Below, in pieces: positions 59,365 to 64,000 of a DNA stretch of 64,000 bases. Source of the DNA: Polynucleobacter sp. MWH-UH35A. GTDB taxonomy: Bacteria > Pseudomonadota > Gammaproteobacteria > Burkholderiales > Burkholderiaceae. A program made the translations under genes and the position numbers. Below the pieces are notes generated by a model. The model was not told the DNA's origin, did no database searches, and saw only the letters and a list, made by a program, of their open reading frames with translations. The DNA lies in assembly GCF_018687075.1 (NCBI RefSeq), contig NZ_CP061285.1, positions 558,001 through 622,000 of the forward strand, read 5' to 3'. Within the stretch, counting starts at the first letter, position 1. The number at the start of each line of letters is the position of its first letter.

Positions 59365-60057
59365 ATGTCTTCAGCATTTGTGATTGAACCACCAGCAGTG
59401 ATTTCTTTGCCAGTAACAGGCGATACTCGACGCTTTGCGGTGAATCGCATTTACTGCGTGGGCCGTAACTATGCAGATCATGCGCGCGAGATGGGTCATG
59501 ATCCTGATCGTGAGCCCCCTTTCTTTTTTATGAAGCCTGCTAATTCGATTGTGACGGATGGTAAAGATATGGCATATCCAAGCCTATCGAGCGATGTGCA
59601 CCATGAGATCGAAATGGTGGTGGCGATAGGCAAGGGTGGTGCAAATATTTCTGCTGATAAAGCACTAGACCATGTCTATGGTTATGGAGTTGGTTTAGAT
59701 ATGACTCGCCGTGACCTACAAGGCGAGGCAAAGAAAATGGGTCGCCCCTGGGATACAGGCAAGGCGTTTGATCAGTCGGCTCCTTGTGGCGAGATTACGC
59801 CTGCAAGTCAATGTGGCCATCCGGCTAAGGGCGCTGTTAAGCTTTTAGTGAACGGTGAGGTTCGTCAAGAAGGCGATCTCAATCAACTGATATGGAATGT
59901 TCCCGACACCATCGCGTATCTCTCTACCTTATTCACTTTAGAACCGGGTGACCTTATTTTCTCAGGCACTCCAGCAGGAGTAGGGCCGGTGAAAAAGGGT
60001 GATGTTCTCGAGGGCAGCGTTGCAGGCTTGGCAAACTTAAAGACAAAAATTCTGTAA
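59365..60057 (+). CDS. Fumarylacetoacetate hydrolase family protein, cytoplasmic
   Basis: 230 residues. FAH-fold motifs are YCVGRNYADHAREMG, FMKPANSIV, HHEIEMVVAIGKGG (metal ligands) and FSGTPAGVGPV near the C-terminus. It lacks any signal peptide, unlike the paralogue at 40974. Likely a hydrolase or isomerase/decarboxylase of aromatic breakdown products such as fumarylpyruvate. GAAAGG precedes the ATG. Confidence 0.85.
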   Translation: MSSAFVIEPPAVISLPVTGDTRRFAVNRIYCVGRNYADHAREMGHDPDREPPFFFMKPANSIVTDGKDMAYPSLSSDVHHEIEMVVAIGKGGANISADKALDHVYGYGVGLDMTRRDLQGEAKKMGRPWDTGKAFDQSAPCGEITPASQCGHPAKGAVKLLVNGEVRQEGDLNQLIWNVPDTIAYLSTLFTLEPGDLIFSGTPAGVGPVKKGDVLEGSVAGLANLKTKIL

Positions 60058-60113
60058 ATGCAAAAGAGGCTTGGGACGATACATGCCCTAGGGTCTGAGT
60101 TGCAGTAATCGTT

Positions 60114-60893
60114 TTACTTGCCTACCCACTGGGGTGGACGACCTTCCAAGAAGGCATTCACGCCCTCCTTAAAGTCTTTGCTGTTATAGGTCTCTCGCAT
60201 GAGATCTGTGCAGTCCGGAAGATTGCTTTGAAGTAAGCGGGCTAATGTGAGCTTGCTTGCTTTTTGAGTGATTGGCGCTAGAGCTGCCAGTTTCTCAGCA
60301 AGCGCATTGACAGATGTTCGAAGATCTGCAGCTTCTGCGGTTTGGTAGAGAAATCCTGACTCTAATAATTCTGGTGCTTTGATCAGTTCTGCTGTCAGCA
60401 GCATTTTTTTAACCAACGGAATCCCAAGGTGCGCTGCAAGCCAGGAAAGATTGCTTGGCGATAAACAGTTTCCTAAAGTCTTCGCAACAGGTATACCAAA
60501 GCGAGCATCTGGAGTTGAAATACGAAAATCACAAGCGGTCGCCATTAAAAGCCCACTGCCTACCGCCAAACCTTCAATCATGGCAATAGTTGGCAGAGGT
60601 AGTTGTTGCAGGGAGGCAAAGATGTGGTCAACAGCCACCTCATAAGCCTCATCTTTTTTAAGGCCAACAAATTGTTCGATGTCACTGCCAGATACAAACG
60701 CTTTATCTCCTGCCCCCCGCAATATAGTGACTCGAATAGCCTCATTTGTAGCTAATGAATCACAAATCTGCTTAAGCTCTTCATACATCGGCCAAGTTAG
60801 TGCGTTGCGGGCAGCCGGATTATTAAAGGTCACCCATGCAATCATTCCATCGATTTCTAGATCCAAGCAGGGCGGGGTGGAGTGAATAGTCAT
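60114..60893 (-). CDS. Enoyl-CoA hydratase/isomerase family protein
   Basis: 259 residues of the crotonase fold. The CoA and oxyanion-hole motifs are GAGDKAFVSGSDIEQFVGL and IEGLAVGSGLLMATACDFRIS. The segment LGNCLSPSNLSWLAAHLG lacks the catalytic Glu expected near the family's second position, so the exact reaction (hydratase or isomerase) is uncertain. Standing alone, divergent from the DUF5993 gene. Confidence 0.82.
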   Translation of the reverse strand: MTIHSTPPCLDLEIDGMIAWVTFNNPAARNALTWPMYEELKQICDSLATNEAIRVTILRGAGDKAFVSGSDIEQFVGLKKDEAYEVAVDHIFASLQQLPLPTIAMIEGLAVGSGLLMATACDFRISTPDARFGIPVAKTLGNCLSPSNLSWLAAHLGIPLVKKMLLTAELIKAPELLESGFLYQTAEAADLRTSVNALAEKLAALAPITQKASKLTLARLLQSNLPDCTDLMRETYNSKDFKEGVNAFLEGRPPQWVGK

Positions 60894-61004
60894 GGAGCTA
60901 TTCTAAACAATCGCTTGTCAGTAGATCCATATAAAAGACCACTCCTTAAACCCTGTAATACCTCTTTTGGTGATACGTCGAGTGTCGTGCGCTAGAATTC
61001 TCCT

Positions 61005-61163
61005 ATGTATATGTTTCTACCCTTTCTGACAGCTTTTATCGGACTTGTTCTAGTCTGGTTTGAGAAGCGTCTTGCAGGCTTGGTAGTTTTGGCAATTACC
61101 GTTGGGATACTGTTGGTTTGGTTCCGTTTTCATGCAACTAGCCACCTCAACATTAGTCTGTAA
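61005..61163 (+). CDS. DUF5993 family small membrane protein
   Basis: 52 residues: MYMFLPFLTAFIGLVLVWFEKR, then LAGLVVLAITVGILLVWFRFHATSHL. Two hydrophobic helices are joined by a short basic turn, and the C-terminus reads FHATSHLNISL. This matches DUF5993, a family often encoded just before disulfide-bond formation protein B. The stop is five bases before the dsbB-like GTG. Function is unknown; the pairing suggests a small subunit or partner of the disulfide oxidase. Confidence 0.75.
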   Translation: MYMFLPFLTAFIGLVLVWFEKRLAGLVVLAITVGILLVWFRFHATSHLNISL

Positions 61164-61168
61164 ACGCC

Positions 61169-61732
61169 GTGACTAGACATTCTTTTCCCTCATTAGCAGC
61201 CCTAGGAAATCAGCTTGCCTTATTGGCTGTTGTTGGCGTTTCGTCTTATGCGTTTTTTGATCAGCTGTATTTTGGTGAGCTACCTTGCCCCTTGTGTTTA
61301 ATGCAGCGCATTGGGTTTGTGGTCATTGGTTTCGCCTTGGTTTTAAATATTCGTTGCGGCGCACATTCCGCTCACTACGGCTGGGGCATTATCGGCGGTC
61401 TAGTTGGCATGATGGTTTCTTTGCGTCAAGTGCTGATTCATGTTTTACCTGGCGATAAAGGGTATGGAACCACTTTTCTAGAGTTGCATTTTTATACTTG
61501 GGCCTATGTTGGTTATACCGGCTTGTTACTCGGTTTAGCAGTTCTCTTGATGCTACCTAATCGCGATGTTCGCTCGCGCTCTTGGTTTGCAAATGCTTTG
61601 ATAATTATTTTTATACTTTTAGTATTTGGAAATCTTCTTTCCACTTTACTAGAATGCGGTATTGGTCCTTGTGATGACACTCCCACGAAATACAAGGGTT
61701 TGATATGGCTTCGCTCCTACCTTGGTTTTTAA
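61169..61732 (+). CDS. DsbB family disulfide oxidase with C-terminal cysteine pair
   Basis: 187 residues from a GTG. After helix 1, the P1-loop motif C40-PL-C43-LMQR is the quinone-linked pair of DsbB. The second pair of classical DsbB lies in the loop between helices 3 and 4, but here that loop (about 93-112) has no Cys. Instead C163 and C168 (ECGIGPC) follow an extra helix (about 141-158) that would put them in the periplasm. The protein is therefore a five-helix DsbB variant. It reoxidises a DsbA-like protein with quinone. It follows the DUF5993 gene by five bases. Confidence 0.82.
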   Translation: MTRHSFPSLAALGNQLALLAVVGVSSYAFFDQLYFGELPCPLCLMQRIGFVVIGFALVLNIRCGAHSAHYGWGIIGGLVGMMVSLRQVLIHVLPGDKGYGTTFLELHFYTWAYVGYTGLLLGLAVLLMLPNRDVRSRSWFANALIIIFILLVFGNLLSTLLECGIGPCDDTPTKYKGLIWLRSYLGF

Positions 61733-61768
61733 CTTAGACATTTCGGTCTAGTTCTCAGTAAATCAAAT

Positions 61769-62767
61769 ATGCAATACTCCAGGGCTTGTAAGCAACTCCT
61801 GCTTTTCTGTCTAGCGTTGCTGGTGACTATTAGTGCTCATGGGCAATCTAAATCAGTAGCGAATTCCGCTTGGCCGCGGCAGCCAATTCGGATTATTGTT
61901 ACCTTTACGCCAGGTGGTGCGCCTGATATCTTAGCGCGTGTATTAGCAGAAAGCTGGCAGCAGAGTCTGGGTGTGCCGGTGCTAGTAGAGAACAAGCCAG
62001 GTTATGGTGGCAATATAGGCGCAGATATAGTTGCTAAGAGCGAGCCTGATGGCTACACCTTATTGATTGGTACGGTGGGCATACATGCCATTAATGGTGC
62101 GCTGTATGAAAAGATGTCTTTTGATCCTGTGAAGGATTTCACGCCCATCAGTTTTTTAGCTAGCACGCCGAACGTATTGATCGTCAATAAAAAATTAGGC
62201 GTCAGCAATCTTCATGAATTAATTGAACTGGCAAAGGCAAAGCCAAACCAACTCACTTTTGGCTCTTCTGGGGTTGGCACCTCACTACATATGTCTGGTG
62301 AATTGTTTAAGGAAATGGCGGGCGTACAGATCAGGCATATCCCATACAAAGGACGTGCTCAATCGCTGCCTGACTTACTCAGCGGTCGCATTTCAATGCT
62401 CTTTGATAACCTGTCATCCTCTTTGGCTTTAATTAAAGCAGGCGAAGTTCAGGCATTGGGCGTCACCACATTAAAGCGTTCACATGCTGCCCCGGAAATT
62501 CCGACCCTAGCAGAGCAAGGGCTGACTGGTTTTGAAGCGGTATCTTGGTTTTCTTTAATGGCGCCAGCAAATTTGCCGCCCCAGATTCAAATGCGCTTAA
62601 ATCAAATGGTGCACCAAACCTTGGCTAACCCTGAGGTGAAATCCCGTCTTCTGGCTGGCGGCCTCGATCCTGCGCCTGGCAGTCCAAAAGATCTTTCTAA
62701 GCTGATTTCCTCAGAAGCAAGCAAATGGGGAAGGGTGGTGCAGCAATCGGGTGCAAAATTAGAGTAG
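61769..62767 (+). CDS. Bug family (TctC) substrate-binding protein
   Basis: 332 residues. A signal peptide ends at ISAHGQSK. Hallmarks are WPRQPIRIIVTFTPGGAPDILAR, VENKPGYGGNIGADIVAKS, EPDGYTLLIGTVGIHA and AKAKPNQLTFGSSGVGTSLH. Binding protein for an unknown carboxylate; no TctAB genes in view. It starts 36 bases after the DsbB-like gene. Confidence 0.88.
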   Translation: MQYSRACKQLLLFCLALLVTISAHGQSKSVANSAWPRQPIRIIVTFTPGGAPDILARVLAESWQQSLGVPVLVENKPGYGGNIGADIVAKSEPDGYTLLIGTVGIHAINGALYEKMSFDPVKDFTPISFLASTPNVLIVNKKLGVSNLHELIELAKAKPNQLTFGSSGVGTSLHMSGELFKEMAGVQIRHIPYKGRAQSLPDLLSGRISMLFDNLSSSLALIKAGEVQALGVTTLKRSHAAPEIPTLAEQGLTGFEAVSWFSLMAPANLPPQIQMRLNQMVHQTLANPEVKSRLLAGGLDPAPGSPKDLSKLISSEASKWGRVVQQSGAKLE

Positions 62768-62905
62768 CAAAAGGTGTTCGCGCCTCTTTTCAATAAATAT
62801 TTATTTTCTTGTCAGCTTGACCAGATTTGAAGCGTTATTGCTAGTAAGACCAGTAAAAATTAAAATAAATTCATACAGATATACAAGACCAATATATGGG
62901 GGTCG

Positions 62906-63343
62906 ATGATGAAGCGCATTAATCAATTCAGACTTTTAGGGCTTGCCGTAATGGCTTTATTGCTAGCTTCGCCCGTGATAGCTCAGGCAGGTAATGTAGG
63001 CTGGAATGTATCCGTTGGCGGTGGCTATGGTGGTTGGCGTCCAGCACCATATGGTTTTTATGGCCGCGGCTGGGGTCCAGGTTGGGGTGGTAATTGGGCT
63101 TATGCTGGACCTTATTACGGCCCTTACGCTGGTTACTATGCTCCGCCAGTGGTGTATTCACCACCCGTAGTGGCTTATGCTCCACCCCCGCAACCCATGG
63201 TTTTGGCTGCGCAACCACAACCCGCAGTTTGGTATTACTGTGCTGCTAGCGGCAAGTATTTCCCATATGTGCAAGAGTGCCCAAGTGGTTGGCAAACTCA
63301 GTCTGCAACTCCTCCCACAGGTAATGCCCAGTTACAGCACTAA
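62906..63343 (+). CDS. Exported Gly/Tyr/Pro-rich protein
   Basis: 145 residues with a signal peptide ending SPVIAQAG. The mature chain is low-complexity Gly-Trp-Tyr then Pro-Pro-Val-Tyr, closing with WYYCAASGKYFPYVQECPSGWQ. This Cys-paired C-terminal motif occurs in many betaproteobacterial envelope proteins. Probably an outer-envelope or surface protein. A G-rich ribosome site precedes the double ATG. Confidence 0.72.
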   Translation: MMKRINQFRLLGLAVMALLLASPVIAQAGNVGWNVSVGGGYGGWRPAPYGFYGRGWGPGWGGNWAYAGPYYGPYAGYYAPPVVYSPPVVAYAPPPQPMVLAAQPQPAVWYYCAASGKYFPYVQECPSGWQTQSATPPTGNAQLQH

Positions 63344-63397
63344 ATATATTTCATTCAATATATTTAGAATTCCAGAATAGCGAAGGATTTATTTGTA

Positions 63398-63859
63398 ATG
63401 AAACGATTTACTCGAAACGCAGTGTTAACCGCATCAGTTATTGCGTCATTATCTGCCTGCGTATCCGCCCCAACCGGCCCAACTGTCGCGATCATGCCGC
63501 GCGAAGGAAAGCCGTTCGAAGTATTTCAGCAAGAAGATAAAGTATGTAGAGAGTTTGCTGCAAATGCCGTGAAAGATACTGGTGATGCCGCTCTTAAAGA
63601 GGGTGTGACGAGCGCAGCTTTGGCAGCCGCTCTTGGTGCCGCTGCTGGTGCTGTGATTGGTGGCGGAAGTCATACAGGTGTTGGGACTGGTGCGGGGGTG
63701 GGATTGTTAGGTGGTTCTGCAATCGGTGCCATGAATGCCTCTGGCAAACAAAACCAAGCGCAAGCCCAATACAACATTGCCTACCAGCAGTGCATGTATT
63801 CCAAAGGTAATCAAGTTCCTAGTTATGCAACGCCTGCCCCAGGATCAAACTATCGTTAA
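63398..63859 (+). CDS. Glycine-zipper lipoprotein
   Basis: 153 residues. The lipobox LSAC puts the lipid-bearing Cys at C21. The middle has an Ala/Gly-zipper (AALGAAAGAVIGGGSHTGVGTGAGVGLLGGSAIGA, split here only by residues in the pattern) that forms a membrane-associated hairpin, as in SlyB/OmpA-like envelope lipoproteins. Role: probably outer-membrane integrity. AAGGA precedes the ATG. Confidence 0.78.
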   Translation: MKRFTRNAVLTASVIASLSACVSAPTGPTVAIMPREGKPFEVFQQEDKVCREFAANAVKDTGDAALKEGVTSAALAAALGAAAGAVIGGGSHTGVGTGAGVGLLGGSAIGAMNASGKQNQAQAQYNIAYQQCMYSKGNQVPSYATPAPGSNYR

Positions 63860-63878
63860 GCCCTAGGGTATTTGCTGT

Positions 63879-64000
63879 CTAGGTTTCTACTGGCGGATGT
63901 GTTTTCTCATAGCGCTCCGCCGTTCTTCTGAAGAGGTAGAGTAAGAAGCATGCAGCCAAACCTAGGCTCAAGCTATTGCCTGCCCAAAAGCCATTAGCGC
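63879..64000 (-). CDS. C-terminal part of an unidentified membrane protein
   Basis: The last 39 codons and stop of a gene that starts right of the window. The visible part is a hydrophobic helix (SLSLGLAACFLLYLFRR) after NGFWAG, then a charged tail ERYEKTHPPVET. It is the final transmembrane segment and cytoplasmic tail of a transporter-like protein, but the family cannot be told from this fragment. Confidence 0.55.
   Translation of the reverse strand, partial: ANGFWAGNSLSLGLAACFLLYLFRRTAERYEKTHPPVET

Noticed and set aside
1..64000. CRISPR array, insertion sequence, prophage, tRNA or rRNA gene
   Set aside because: No spaced direct repeats, transposase or integrase motifs, tRNA cloverleaf or rRNA sequence was seen; intergenic gaps are too short for most of these.

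Overview
The window looks like chromosomal DNA of a small-genome freshwater betaproteobacterium of the Burkholderiaceae, most likely Polynucleobacter or a close relative. This is inference from gene content: four Bug-type tricarboxylate-binding proteins, a liv-type transporter operon, a phasin and a Cupriavidus-like 3-hydroxybutyrate dehydrogenase, together with moderate GC, very tight gene packing and short intergenic gaps. No gap exceeds about 200 bases. I saw no tRNA, rRNA, insertion sequence, prophage or CRISPR array.

Layout. 1-1888: the end of a formate dehydrogenase operon (gamma subunit and a small exported protein), facing the ATPase and permease of a tungstate-type (Tup) transporter. 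1955-4379: a BFD-like [2Fe-2S] protein, an endonuclease/phosphatase-fold protein and cardiolipin synthase in overlapping frames. 4376-6742: CoA-transferase and acyl-CoA dehydrogenase. 7403-14548: a minus-strand operon of TetR regulator, VOC protein, FAD monooxygenase and a complete branched-chain-type ABC transporter. 14661-19073: divergent from it, a CoxG-like protein and a three-subunit molybdenum hydroxylase that lacks the CO dehydrogenase active-site loop. Together these form the best candidate here for an uncharacterised catabolic system, plausibly for an N-heterocycle or another aromatic compound.

19198-23787: bdhA, a PuuD-like membrane protein, then rubrerythrin, rubredoxin and rubredoxin reductase divergent from oxyR, which makes a complete peroxide-reduction chain. 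23816-26808: small membrane proteins, a Fur-box-preceded cytochrome b561, a DUF4239 protein with an apparent ATT start, and L-lactate dehydrogenase. 26954-40233: housekeeping and accessory genes, including two EamA exporters, a class V aminotransferase, a nitrobindin-like protein, NAD(P)HX dehydratase, a metallo-beta-lactamase/CPSF-type RNase, a LOG protein, an ion-channel-like protein, TerC, truncated haemoglobin and phasin.

40287-50666: a Tat-exported fumarylacetoacetase-fold protein, a four-domain rhodanese with one cysteine, mmsB, selD, rhlE, a cysteine-dioxygenase-like cupin, a thioesterase and a GNAT enzyme. 51511-54493: a molybdenum/tungsten locus (Mop, TupA, an HTH-PBP regulator, ModA) that lacks its own permease. 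The tupBC pair lies about 50 kb away beside formate dehydrogenase. 54505-57463: PaiB, then feoAB behind a Fur box. 57542-64000: cytochrome c, Bug proteins, SemiSWEET, a second FAA-hydrolase, an enoyl-CoA hydratase-like protein, a DUF5993-DsbB pair with unusual cysteine topology, and surface or lipoprotein genes.

The linking theme is molybdenum and tungsten enzymes (formate dehydrogenase, molybdenum hydroxylase) with their metal supply, alongside iron uptake, peroxide defence and scavenging of organic acids.
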